NCBI GenBank assembly: GCA_963576725.1
Contig: OY755241.1
Coordinates: 60,943,071 to 61,007,070 of the forward strand
DNA from: Azorinus chamasolen
Lineage: Eukaryota > Mollusca > Bivalvia > Cardiida > Solecurtidae
DNA length: 64,000 bases
Direction: 5' to 3'
Program-made: the position numbers and the translations under genes
The notes under the pieces: model-generated
Told to the model about the DNA's origin: nothing
Databases searched by the model: none
Seen by the model: the letters and a program-made list of their open reading frames with translations, nothing else
In this document: one piece after another, positions 10,380 to 20,373 of the stretch
Layout of the letters: each line of letters opens with the position of its first letter
How positions within the stretch are numbered: the first letter of the stretch is position 1

Positions 10380-12381
10380 AACAAGAGGGCCATCGGCCCT
10401 ATATCGCTCACCTGAGTTACAGTAATACATGTATAATGACATGTTAATTTTTCAGTGGACAACATTTCTAGCAGATGAAATAAGCTTAGTGCACTGCTTT
10501 CACCCTTTCACTGCTGAATAAACTTGAACTGGATTCAGAACTAATACCAAGTGACTGGTTGACCAAGATCTAAACTGTTTACAACTTGTGCCATTTTTGC
10601 CTTAGCTCAAAATGCCTAAAACTGGTCTTAGAGAAATTCAAATGACTTCAATATAGCTATGCAATTATACCTTGACCCAGGTATATAGGCAAATAAAGTG
10701 CTAGGCAGTACATAATGCCAGTTTTTGTGTGAAATGACCAATAAGAATATCTTTAAAAATCGTTTAACCCTTTCCCTCATATAAAGCTGTTTTTATTGAA
10801 ATTGAGAAGAGTTACGTCTACTGTTATAATTAAGTTATATTTACTCAGTTATTTCATTAATATCATACAAGATTCAGACATTTTAGGACTTTTTAATGTG
10901 TTGTCATCAAATTTTATAAAAAAAAAGAGTTATATTTAAGATGCTTTTTTGGGCAGCAGACTTAATCCACAGTAGTAATTTTAACACCTATCATTGTTAG
11001 GGGGGCAAATGCATTATCATGTTTTCTTAAATCAGTTGGGCCATTGCATAATCATGTTTTCATAGTTTTCTTAAACATAACCATGACTTACATCAGTTGG
11101 GTTAGGACCCAGATCAAAAGTCTAGATGGTGATCATTTTCCTTGATTGGCTGAATTGTTACTTTCCAATATCTCCCACATCTAATTTGAGAGACATTGGA
11201 AGACACCATGTAACATCTAGCTATCACTCACACTACACACTGGGGTTAATGGGTCAAAATCCCTTTCAAAATGCCTTTAATGTTTCGTCCTCAACAAAAA
11301 GTTATTGTCATCTGCTTCAATTCTTAAAATAAACTTACTTTCATTTTTTTGCAAACATATGGTTAAGATGACAAACAGTTTGGATCCTGATGAGACGCCG
11401 CAGTATGCGGCCCCTCATCTGGATCCAAACTGTTTGCATAGGTAATCACAGTTTCACCACTAGCATGCAAAGAGTTAAGAGTCATGCATTGACCTGGAGA
11501 GATTTTACTGCCCAGCGCTGTAACCTTTGAACTGCAGATTAGGATCTGGAGTTGTTTATTTAACCCTTAATTTCCCTCATATAAACTTGTTTTCATGCAT
11601 CTGCAAACAGAGTAGACCCAGATAAGGTGGCTCCTATAGGATCAGGGTCTGCTATTTGCTAATGGAATTTGATAGATCTGTTTCTATGCCTTCTAAAACA
11701 GCTACACTGATTCACCTTCAACATTTTATTATAAATAGTTATAAATAGAATCACTATTCTGGAGATGCAGTTATCTCCCTTTGTCCCTTATGGCTATGCT
11801 GATGGGACAAGAACTGTGAGGAAATTACCTTTTAAGTGTTACAGATTCTGATATTAAGTAGCATAAAACCCCAGGGTGAGACCATTTTTGACCCAGGGGT
11901 CATTATTTGAACACACCTGGTAGTGGTATATTAGGTGATGCTTCATACCAAATATCTTAGCTCTAGATTATGTGGTTTCAGACAAAAAGATTTTTAAAGG
12001 TTTCCCTATATAAGTCTATGTAAAAACTACAAGCCCCAGGGGAGGGTCATTTTTGACCCAGGGGTCATCATTTTAACAAACTTGGTAAAGGACCATTAGA
12101 TGATAATATATACCAAATATCAAAGCTCTAGAAATTGTGGTTTCAGAGAAGATTTTTAAAGATTAAAAAAACCCACTAAAAGCAGTGGGGCGGGGCCATT
12201 TTTTGCCCGGGGGTCATGATTTTAACAAAACTGATAGAGGACACCCTAAGGTACATTTCTGTGAAATTTGGTTGAAATCCTCCCAGTGGTTTAGGAGAAG
12301 TCATTTGAAATAAAAGTGAACGGAAAGACGGACGACAGGCGGTCACAATAGCTCACCTTGAGCCTTTGGCTCAGGTGAGCT
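10380..12381 (+). mobile_element. D element, 2.0 kb
   Basis: 5' end AACAAGAGGGCC with hairpin GGGCCATCGGCCC, then CGCTCACCTGAG. The 3' end is AGCTCACCTTGAGCCTTTGG and GGTGAGCT, followed by host AAAAA. Monomers with 'ccatttttgacccaggggtc' occupy about 11870-12340. The middle holds non-D DNA, including the palindrome at 11367-11440, so other elements are nested inside. The left flank (cctctctattacaaccact) has a relative at about 12775-12800. Confidence 0.7.
11367..11440. repeat. Palindromic miniature element J
   Basis: 'aaacagtttggatcctgatg' at the left is the inverse of 'catctggatccaaactgttt' at the right, around a GC-rich loop (agacgccgcagtatgcggcc). Arms are about 25 bases. Similar palindromes with acagagtagacccagat arms occur at 11600, 12565, 32228, 33360, 51815 and 52265. 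No coding capacity; MITE-like. Confidence 0.75.
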
Positions 12382-13609
12382 AAAAAGAAAGCTAATTGAG
12401 TGTATGAAAGGCAGGTGGCAGCTTAACCCTTTTCCTGTTCTATGTTTATTCCTAATTTTAATACCTACTCAATATTCATTGACAGATTAGTTATAATGAA
12501 ATATGGAAGGTGGAAAATAGTTGCCATTTTAGAACGTAAAGATTAAAGAAGCAGATCTATCAAATTCAATTAGCAAACAGAGCAGACCCTGATCAGGAGC
12601 CGTCTTATCTGGGTCTACTCGGTTTGCAGATGTGTGAAAACGCATTTATATCAGGGAAAGGGTTAAAAGCAATGTGAAAGTAAAACAGAAAGTTTCTAAA
12701 GGAGCTATCTGTTGTTTTTCACCGTTCTTTAAGCAGTCATCTGCCGTAAAGGTAAACATTAAATAATTAATGCTACTAAGTGGTCGTAATAGAGAGGTTT
12801 TACTGTAGTATGCTATTTTTAGAATCAACCTATATGAACATCTCTAATAATAAGGAGCATTTATTAGAAAACATATTTTTCAGAGCTTAGTACATTTGAA
12901 ACCATTTTGATAAACAGAGCAATTGTTTCAAATGAGCAAATGCTCTATTTATCACAGTGGTTTCAAAAAAGTGACTTGTACATATGCGCCGAAAGACGCC
13001 AGTATGAGGGAATGAGTTATTTTTTTTTTACTTTACTTGTTATTAATGCTTTGTATTAACAAAAAAAATAAATGTAGAAAAAAACCTTGGATGGATGTAA
13101 TACATCTGACATCATAATAAAAAGGACTTTGGGGTTTATCTAACAGGATATGTATGTATACTTGGAGTATTTTTTTATCATTATGTGCCAAGAAATTAAT
13201 AGGGAACAATTGCAGTGTTGATTGATTGAATATAGCAATGGCAGTTCTGTTGTCTTTCATTGTTAGTTAAGCCTGAAGGTCCTTTTTCTCATGTTGTTGG
13301 CTGTATTATTTGTAAACCTTGATTGTAATTAGTGTTAATTTGGTCTGATGTTGGAAAGTTGTCAAACCTTCAAACCTAATCCTACCATTTATGCCTACAG
13401 TGTCTTATGGAAAATGCTTGGCCCCAGATGACATACTGAGTAACTTGACATCTCATCTGAATAAAAAAAATGGCTGAAGTTTAAATATGAAGCACACAAG
13501 ATATTGAGGATGGGCTCGCTGAAGGATGGATAAGGTTTAACAAGAAGGAATAGGTGGCTGATGTAGTTATGATGTAGGGCCGATTGCATGTTGGGCTTAT
13601 ATCAAAACT
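12382..13609. other. Non-coding DNA with J palindrome and one satellite hairpin
   Basis: A J-type inverted pair lies at about 12560-12665 (agcagaccctgatcaggagc ... gggtctactcggtttgc). At 12895-12962 there is a diverged copy of the 5-6.6-kb palindrome. Otherwise AT-rich with no supported gene. Confidence 0.5.
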
Positions 13610-14115
13610 ACATCAGCCTATTTCGGGACCGTGTCATGCAGATATATATAGCCGACATTGGACCGATATCATCATGATATCATACCGATATTCGAGTTGA
13701 CATTGGGCCTACATCTATATGTCACACCGATATACACAGCCTACATCGGGTTGACATCGAACCGATGTTCGGCAGATATACACAGCTGACATCGGGCCGA
13801 CATCAAACCGATGTTGGGCCGATATACACAGCTGACATCGGGCCGACATCAGGCCGATATACACAGCCGACATCGAACCTATGTTAGGCCGATATACACA
13901 GCCGACATCGAACCGATGTTTGGCCGACATTGAACTGGTGTTGGGCCGATATACACAGCAGACATCGGACCGACATAGAACCGATGTTGGGCCGATATAC
14001 ACAGCCGTCATCGTGTCGACATCTTTTGCGTTTGCAGCTGATATTGGACCCGACATCCGCCCGATATAGAGAGCGATATCTTACCGACATCGGCCCGATA
14101 TAGAATGTTGGCTGG
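13610..14115. repeat. Satellite S: GATATACACAG / CCGACATCG tandem array
   Basis: A 20-45-bp higher-order motif, 'gggccgatatacacagc' plus 'cgacatcgaaccgatgtt', repeats more than ten times between 13720 and 14080. All six frames therefore yield long repetitive peptides (CVYRPNIGSMS and the like) that are not genes. The right edge reads 'gatatagaatgttggctggg'. Related to the element at 1863-2360. Confidence 0.85.
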
Positions 14116-14149
14116 GTATAGAGGCCAACGTTTGTGGCCAGGCTTCATT

Positions 14150-14405
14150 TAACTTAGTCCAAATGTGGGGAGGGGTCCTCTGTGGCCAATCACTCAGCTG
14201 TGAGTTTCCGCCCGGTCTGGGTCTGGATTTTTCATGTGAGGAAGCTTTCCAGCTTGCTTGTGGAATGTCAGTGGTTTTACCTAGGTGCCCATTTGTACCT
14301 GAAAAGTGTATAAAGGGCATCTAGGGTCTTCATCCACCAGTAATTAGCTGGACATTGCGATGACTGAAAAACTGTTGAAGCGACGTAAAATCAAATCAAA
14401 ACAAA
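14150..14405 (+). mobile_element. Mollusc-type tRNA-derived SINE (degenerate head)
   Basis: Order seen: ctctgtggccaatcactcag (A-box-like), gctgtgagtttccgccc (B-box-like), a body with ggtgcccatttgtacctg and catctagggtcttcatccac, then tgttgaagcgacgtaaaatc and a (TCAAA)n-like tail. I recognise this as a widespread molluscan SINE type from memory of similar sequences; I could not check a database. The head is diverged and likely inactive. No clear TSD. Confidence 0.6.
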
Positions 14406-14725
14406 ATGTGGTGCTTGACGAAATCTAGGTCATGTTCAAGCATGTGTCATGATGGGGCAAAATGTAGGTCAATAGGTCAAATCATAGAAACTCTAGTAAA
14501 CAATTTTATCCTGATTCTGACTGTGCTTATCAATCATTATCATCTCAAAATCTAAGTTGAACATGAATCGTGTAGGGTCAAAAGGTTAACTCACAGAAAA
14601 AGCGTGAAAACAAACTGTTAGGACAAGTTCAAAGTGAAAAGAAACATTTATTTATTTTTGCTAACATTGCTTGGTGTGTGAAAAATAGTCACCATTAACT
14701 GTCTATACACTAGTGTCTACAGATT
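14400..14725. repeat. Fragment of tandem repeat K
   Basis: 'aaaatgtaggtcaataggtc' and neighbouring words match K monomers at 62-63.5 kb. Strongly diverged. Confidence 0.5.
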
Positions 14726-14913
14726 CTGATGGATTTCGATCAAACTTTGACAACTATAATAATTGTGTATAGCTTCAACTGATGATTTTCAGTAGGGACA
14801 AAGCCAAAGGTTCAAAATACTCAGGTGAACAATACCAGGGCCACCATGACCCTTTTTTAAGCCGAAATGTTAAGAAGAGATTTCCCAAAATACTGTCTAA
14901 ATACCTCTTTTCT

Positions 14914-15071
14914 GTCGGTGGTTTTGATCCCATGCACTGCTTTGCAGCGCATGAGATTAGCCGAAATCATCTTACTGATGTCATCCCTCACCATCATGTC
15001 ATTTCATCATTCATCGGCGCTATATGACCTATTCTGCGCCGCAGTACCGTAAAACCCAACTCACTCGCTCA
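14914..15071 (+). mobile_element. SINE E, 5'-truncated, 9-bp TSD
   Basis: 'ggtggttttgatcccatgc' (B-box-like) is followed by the E body and the LINE-type tail gtaaaacccaactcactcgc. It is flanked by ctcttttct (14905-14913 and 15072-15080). The full-length reference copy is at 26365-26599. Confidence 0.7.
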
Positions 15072-15095
15072 CTCTTTTCTAGACTTTGGAAATGA

Positions 15096-15212
15096 GTAAG
15101 TGAGTTGGGTTTTACGGCACCGCGACACTAAGTAGGTCATATAGCGCCAATGACGAAAAATATGATGAAACGATGAAAATCAATAAAAAATCTCGATCAA
15201 CGAGTATGTAAA
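15096..15212 (-). mobile_element. LINE A 3' tail insertion with 35-bp duplication
   Basis: 117 bp of LINE A 3' UTR and (GAGT)n tail inserted next to SINE E. The flanks 15061-15095 and 15213-15247 are the same 35-base sequence with two mismatches and include the end of the SINE tail, so the SINE was there first. An unusually long target duplication for this window. Confidence 0.8.
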
Positions 15213-15247
15213 TCACTCGCTCACTCTTTTCTACGCTTTGGAAATGA

Positions 15248-15653
15248 CAATGTCACTGTGTCAGACAGTGAAGCCAGTACTGCAGACAGTGAAGTTTTAC
15301 CTATGCTGAACCAGAAGACCATATTTTTTCAAGGAGTTAAAACGAATTCCAAAGGAAACCCCATAAATAAACTACATGCTTGTTTTTATTGTGAAAAAGT
15401 GATTCAGAATATAGCAAGGCATTTAGAATCGGTGCACTCATCAGAACTTGAAGTTGGAAAGATACTTCCTCTGCCAAAGAAATCAAGAGCGAAGGGAACA
15501 CTCGGAAGGATTAGTAAATAAATGTGACTTTGCCCATTATTTTGCCGTCATGGAAAAGGGAAAGGGAATAGTCATACCAAAGAAGCGATCAGACAATAAC
15601 ATCAGAAACCTAATCCCATGCCAATATTACAAAGCCTTATATAAACAAGATGT
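15248..15653 (+). pseudogene. C2H2-type zinc-finger protein, N-terminal part
   Basis: One frame (15258-15521) gives an acidic serine-rich start (SDSEASTADSEVLPMLNQ) and a C2H2-like finger, CFYCEKVIQNIARHLESVH. After a frame change it continues as HSEGLVNKCDFAHYFAVMEK and KGIVIPKKRSDNNIRNLIP, then a second Cys pair where F1 is inserted. I recall this arrangement (two fingers then a long helical region) from multicopy uncharacterised proteins in cnidarians, fish and molluscs, possibly transposon-derived. Function unknown. Confidence 0.6.
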
Positions 15654-16042
15654 GTTTGTGAAACACTATGCCCCCTCATATATTTGACCTCTGACCTTGA
15701 CCTTGACATGTCACCCCTCAAAATGTGCAGCCTCATGAGATACACAAGCATGCCAAATATCAAGTCTCTATCTCTACTGGTCCAAAAGTTATGGCCAATG
15801 TTAAAGTCGGCGATTTGACCCATATATTTGACCTCTGACCTTGAAGGATGACCTTGACCTTGACACATCACCCCTCAAAATGTGCGGCTTTATGAGATAC
15901 ATGTGTATGCCAAATATCAAGTCTCTATCTATACTGGCTCAAAAGTTATGACCAATGTTAAAGTTGCTGACAAACAAACAGACAAACAGACAGACAGACA
16001 GGGCAAAAACAATATGCCCCCGACTATCGTCTATGGGGGCAT
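15654..16042 (+). mobile_element. F element (389 bp) inside the zinc-finger gene
   Basis: 5' AACAAGATGTG with hairpin GTGTTTGTGAAACAC, then ATGCCCCC. Two ~145-bp monomers built on atatttgacctctgaccttg and caaatatcaagtctctatct follow, then a (GACA)n-like tract and the 3' hairpin ATGCCCCC...GGGGGCAT (16014-16042). The flanks rejoin the interrupted zinc-finger frame when one A of the A6 run is assigned to the element. No TSD longer than one A. Confidence 0.75.
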
Positions 16043-16760
16043 AAAAAAGGATATGTGGAAGTACAGCATATATTGTGTGAACAAAGGTTTAGGTAAAACA
16101 ATCGATAATCCTGTGAAAAATTGTAGACTATTGTTACCGTTGCAAAAGTATCCGGTTGAGCTTTCCAGAAACATGTTAAACACTATAGGGACGATGAAGT
16201 ACGATTTACTGTGGAAACAGATGATAGAATAATAGATTTTGGAAGAAATCACTATGAAAAACACGGACATGAGCAACACAAAATTCGATACATCTCTCAA
16301 AAATTAAGAGAACTGGGTCGTTTGCTTATTGTGTGCCGTGTAGAAAATGCAATGATAAAAAGTATTGATGACCTACTCGGAAATCAAAATTTGGACCTTC
16401 TTATCAATTGTGTAAAGATTTTGGCTGGGTATAATTTTGAGAGTCATGTATATGCAGTTCCCTTACTTGCTTTTAAAATTGGACACAGCCTACAAAAGTG
16501 TGCCAGATACATGAGGTCAGAAGGAATCAAACAAAAAAATGACTTGAAATTTTCTAATGCTGATTTTTTTTTTGAAATTATACAATACGGACTGGATTGA
16601 CATTTCTAGCCAAACGCTGATCTCTCTTGAAGAGAGAAAATACAACAAACCAAATATTTCACCTATTGTTGAAGATGTTGTCAAGATTAATTTTTTTACA
16701 AATGAAAAAACGACCTTTAACCGTAAAAACAGGCTATGAAGTTTGAACAGGTCACACTGT
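16043..16760 (+). pseudogene. C2H2-type zinc-finger protein, remainder
   Basis: Continues as KKDMWKYSIYC, in which the His of the finger is replaced by Tyr. After a frameshift near 16215 it runs as YEKHGHEQHKIRYISQKLRE, LGRLLIVCRVENAMIKSIDD and FKIGHSLQKCARYM. A further frameshift in the T-run at about 16565-16573 leads to TLISLEERKYNKPNISPIVE before the end near 16739. Mutated finger residues and two frameshifts mark it as dead. Confidence 0.6.
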
Positions 16761-16829
16761 TTATTACCAATCAAAACAATGTTATAGGATCATAAAATGT
16801 TGATTCATGCTTTTCTTATAAAGTTTTTT

Positions 16830-17060
16830 CCGTCATTTCAAGAAAGGTCTGAAAAAGCAGACATTTAGTTCATAACATTTGTTTTATCAATGATTATAAT
16901 GTCATACATAAAGCTAAAGTAGATTCAGTCATTCCGTGAAATCAATGGAAGGTTTTTCAGTCATTTCAAGAAGTGACTAAGTGAAACAGTCATTTTACGA
17001 AATGACTGAAATTTTCAGGCATATCATGAAATGACTGATTTCACAGATTGACTGTAACAT
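16830..17060. repeat. AAATGACTG palindromic repeat P
   Basis: 'cagtcattt' and its inverse 'aaatgactg' recur at least six times, including the near-perfect palindrome cagtcattttacgaaatgac at about 16988-17009. No coding sequence. Confidence 0.65.
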
Positions 17061-17600
17061 ATACATGTACATTCATTTGTGTAAGCCGTAAGTTCGGAGT
17101 CGAAAAATAAAAATATCTTTCCCTCGGGGGTCATGGTCTGTTTTACCAATGATTGGATTTCCGACTCGCAGCCAATTAACCACGCGGGCCGAAGATAACC
17201 GGAATGGAGCAGTTAGTAAAACTTAACTCATATTAGCCAAACACAACTGCGAAAACGTAATTATATCTATAAAAGAAACTGAGCTATTTTCAAGTTGAAA
17301 AACAGAGAGTTAAAAATCATACGAAACTTTTTATTTCAGGATAAGGGCGTCAATTAATGTGTGAACGCGGAATGTTGACCTTTGCATGAACTGCGTTACA
17401 TATCGGGTTTATATGGACGCTGAATACCTACAGGTGGCGATATCATAGTATTCCACGCATAGCCAGTCTGCAAGCGTGGTAAGTACTGCAAAAACAAGTG
17501 CGTATCTAAAGATTTCAGTTTATTTTTCTCCGATATCGTAAAGCTTACACCTTTATTTAATGTATGCAGCTTTGTTTTATGGTTTTTTACCAAGGTTGTT
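17061..17600. other. No recognised feature
   Basis: Less repetitive than its surroundings; contains a GC-richer patch (17090-17210). No reading frame with a recognisable domain. Confidence 0.4.
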
Positions 17601-17604
17601 CAAA

Positions 17605-17682
17605 TTATGACTTTTTGGTAAAACATGGCCCCACCCGGGGTTATCTCAGGTGAGCGCTTGTGGGCATCTGGCCACCTTGTTT
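17605..17682 (-). mobile_element. D element 5' end fragment
   Basis: Minus strand: AACAAGGTGGCCAGATGCCC then ACAAGCGCTCACCTGAG and 'ataaccccgggtggggcc'. The hairpin arm differs from other D copies on both sides (GTGG/CCAC instead of GAGG/CCTC), an apparent compensatory change. Confidence 0.65.
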
Positions 17683-18048
17683 TTTACTGTCGAGCGATTA
17701 ATCAAAGAAAATATTCCAATGATAAATTTAAGCCTTAATCGAATAGAATTCATTGAAAACACATTTAGAAGGTAACGACATCGTTTAAAACGTCAAACAA
17801 CGTCATCAACTACGTCATGACGTTACATTGCTTATGACGTTAAGTTGCTCTTTGCAACTAAACCATTTTACATTGAGGAGCCATAAAGGCGAAATGCGTT
17901 TGATAAAGTAGTCTAATACGCTACTGTTTTATATACATTCTCCATACATATTCATTATTGTACGTTGTGGTGGAGGGTAGACCTCTGATTCCACCACACC
18001 AAGGACGAGAAAATGAATGGATTGTTTTTGCATCTGATTTTTTCTTTA
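17683..18048. other. No recognised feature
   Basis: AT-rich with several 'acgtcat'-like words between 17770 and 17840. No gene seen. Confidence 0.4.
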
Positions 18049-19768
18049 AACAAGAGGGCCATGAGGCCCTGAAGCTCTCACCTGAGATCACCCCAGGGGC
18101 GGGGCCATTTTGACCACAAGAAATGTGTACAACCTTGGTATAGAGAACCACAAAGCAGAGTATGTCATTAATTAAAGGTCTAAGCCTTATGGTTTCAGAG
18201 AAAAATAATATTTTTATATTTTTAAAAGGAAGGCAGGTCGGTAAGTTTGATCCCATGCACTGCTTTGCAGCGTATGAGATTAGCCGAATTCATCTTCCTG
18301 ATATCATCCCTCATCATCATGTCATCCTGATCCTTTGAGATCATGAATTTAAATACTTCTTGTTCTGAAAATTGAATACCGCTTAGCCGGTGCTAGGGGG
18401 CGTGAGCAGTGTTGCACTTTCAATTACTGTTCAAGAACATACTCAATAAAACCGAGTTTGCAATTTTCTTTTTTGTGTTGCAATTTTTGCTCTCAGGGGA
18501 TCACCTCCCTTCAGAATTTATAATCTTCACAACAGACGGTGTTAAGTGCTTGTGTGGAGACGGTAAAACGTTGCCCCTTACTTCATTCTCAGTGTTGTTA
18601 TACCTTCTGATCCTTTGAGATCATGAATTTAAGTACTTCTTGTTCTGAAAATTGAATACCGCTTAGCTGGTGCTAGGGGGCGTGAGCAGTGTTGCACTTT
18701 CAATTACTGTTCATGAACAGACTCAATAAAACCGAGTCTGCAATTTTCTCTTTTTGTATTGCAATTTTTGCTCTCAGTGGATCACCTCCTTTCAGAATTT
18801 ATTATCATTCATTGGCGCTATATGACGCACTTTCCCATGAAAAACTGATAAGCCCTGAGGCATGGCCAAGTTTCGCCCAGTGGTCAGGGTCGCAAGTTAA
18901 ACATTTTTGGCAGAGGACCACAAGCCACCGCTACATATTTGTAGAGGACCATTAGATCATGTTACATACCAAATATCAATGGTCTAGGTCTCAGTTTCAG
19001 TAGATTTTTTAAGATTTTCCTATGAAAAACTGATAAGCCCTTGGGTGGGGCCATTTTTGACCCGGGGGTCATAATTTGAACAATCTTTGTAGAGGACCAT
19101 AAGAATGAATGAATGAATGAACAATATTGTAAAGGACCATAAGATCAAGCTACATACCAAATATCAAAAGTCTAGGCCTTACAGTTTTAGTGAAGAAGAT
19201 TTTTAAAGATTTCCTATGAAAAACTGATAAGCCCTTGGGCGGGGCAATTTTTAGCCCGGGGGTCATAATTTGAACAATATTTGTAGAGGACCATAAGATC
19301 ATGATACATACTAAATATCAAAGGTCTATGCTATACAGTTTCATAGAAGAAGATTTTTAAAGATTTTTCTATGAAAAATTCCATATTACCATGTATGGAA
19401 AAAATGACCACGCCCTCTGGCGGCCATGTTTTTTGCCGTATCAAAATTATTTTAACAACTTTTAAAGTCTTATCAACTGGGAAACATTTTGGTGAAAACT
19501 ATATTCAAATCGGACAAGTCATTCTGGAGCAGATTTTTCTAGATATTGTGCACATTGCAACAAGACCGATGACCCCACCCATTATCTTTTACAACTTTTG
19601 ATGCACCCACCCACAGTATGTATCTGACCAAGTTTGGTTACAATTCGGCAGTCGGTTTTAGAGAAGAAGTCGTTTGAAATTGTTGATGGACGGACAGTCG
19701 GACGGACGGACGCCGGACACAGGGGTATCACAATAGCTCACCTTGAGCACTTTGTGCTCTGCTGAGCT
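18049..19768 (+). mobile_element. D element, 1.7 kb, carrying SINE E and repeat C
   Basis: 5' AACAAGAGGGCCATGAGGCC and CTCACCTGAG; 3' GAGCACTTTGTGCTC and GAGCT followed by AAAAAC. Monomers of ~130-190 bp carry 'aaaaactgataagcccttgg', 'cggggccatttttgacccgg' and 'gtagaggaccataagatca'. A GGACGGAC-type tract precedes the terminal hairpin. Interrupted at 18233-18826. Confidence 0.8.
18233..18826 (+). repeat. SINE E fragment split by 1.7 units of 280-bp repeat C
   Basis: SINE E pieces flank the block (gtttgatcccatgcactgc at the left, cattcattggcgctatatg at the right). Between them, repeat C runs with an exact period of 280 between the two 'tcctttgagatcatgaattt' words (18331, 18611). A C unit carries GACTCAATAAAACCGAGTC (small hairpin), 'ggtgctagggggcgtgagc' and ends 'ggatcacctcccttcagaat'. 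Confidence 0.75.
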
Positions 19769-20019
19769 AAAAACAGCTAAGCATGAAGCCTTCCAGAAAT
19801 AAATTTATTGACTTAAAGCATGCTTTTAAAGGCATGGGTAATACTTTGAGGGTAGAAAGTAAAGAAACCTATAAGTTTAATGATTTTTGTACAAACTAGC
19901 AATTCTTTTTTATCAGCACTCTTATCTTCAAAGTGTGTATAAAATTAATTGATCGTTTCTAAACATATGTACAAAATTACGTAAACATCATACATGTACG
20001 CCATTTCTTTTAAGAAATA
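19769..20019. other. No recognised feature
   Basis: Spacer between the D element and minisatellite; no gene. Confidence 0.4.
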
Positions 20020-20180
20020 GTAGTGTGTAGTGCGTAGTGTGATTAAGGTATGTGTATGAGGTAGTGTGATTAAGGTGTGTATGACGTAGCGTGATTATGG
20101 TGTGTGTATGATGTAGTGTGATTAAGGTGTGTATAATATGTAGTGGGATTAGGGGTGCATATGTTGTATGGTTACGGTGT
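20020..20180. repeat. ~30-bp minisatellite
   Basis: About five imperfect copies of 'gtagtgtgattaaggtgtgt' separated by 'atgatgta' variants. Confidence 0.75.
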
Positions 20181-20373
20181 ATACTGTATATTGATGATTG
20201 ATCACGTGACCATAGTCAGTACCGGGTGTCTAGTCATGAAGATAAATATTGACCTTTTTGCAATGTTTAACCCCCCACGTTGTTAACACTACTTATTGTA
20301 ATCTTAATTGTTATTTAGCCCTAATATCGACTAGATAATAGTGTAGTGTGTTTCTGTTATTAAGACGGGCGAA

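Noticed and set aside
13715..14090. Long repetitive reading frames (VYIGPTSVLCRS-type) on both strands
   Set aside because: They follow the tandem satellite in every frame; no start context, splice sites or non-repetitive sequence.
17921..18256. 111-residue minus-strand frame
   Set aside because: Lies across the 5' end of a D element; similar frames appear at every copy of the monomer.
18409..18955. Hydrophobic frames MLHFQLLFMNRLNKTES... seen at five places
   Set aside because: They are translations of repeat C; each copy has different breaks.
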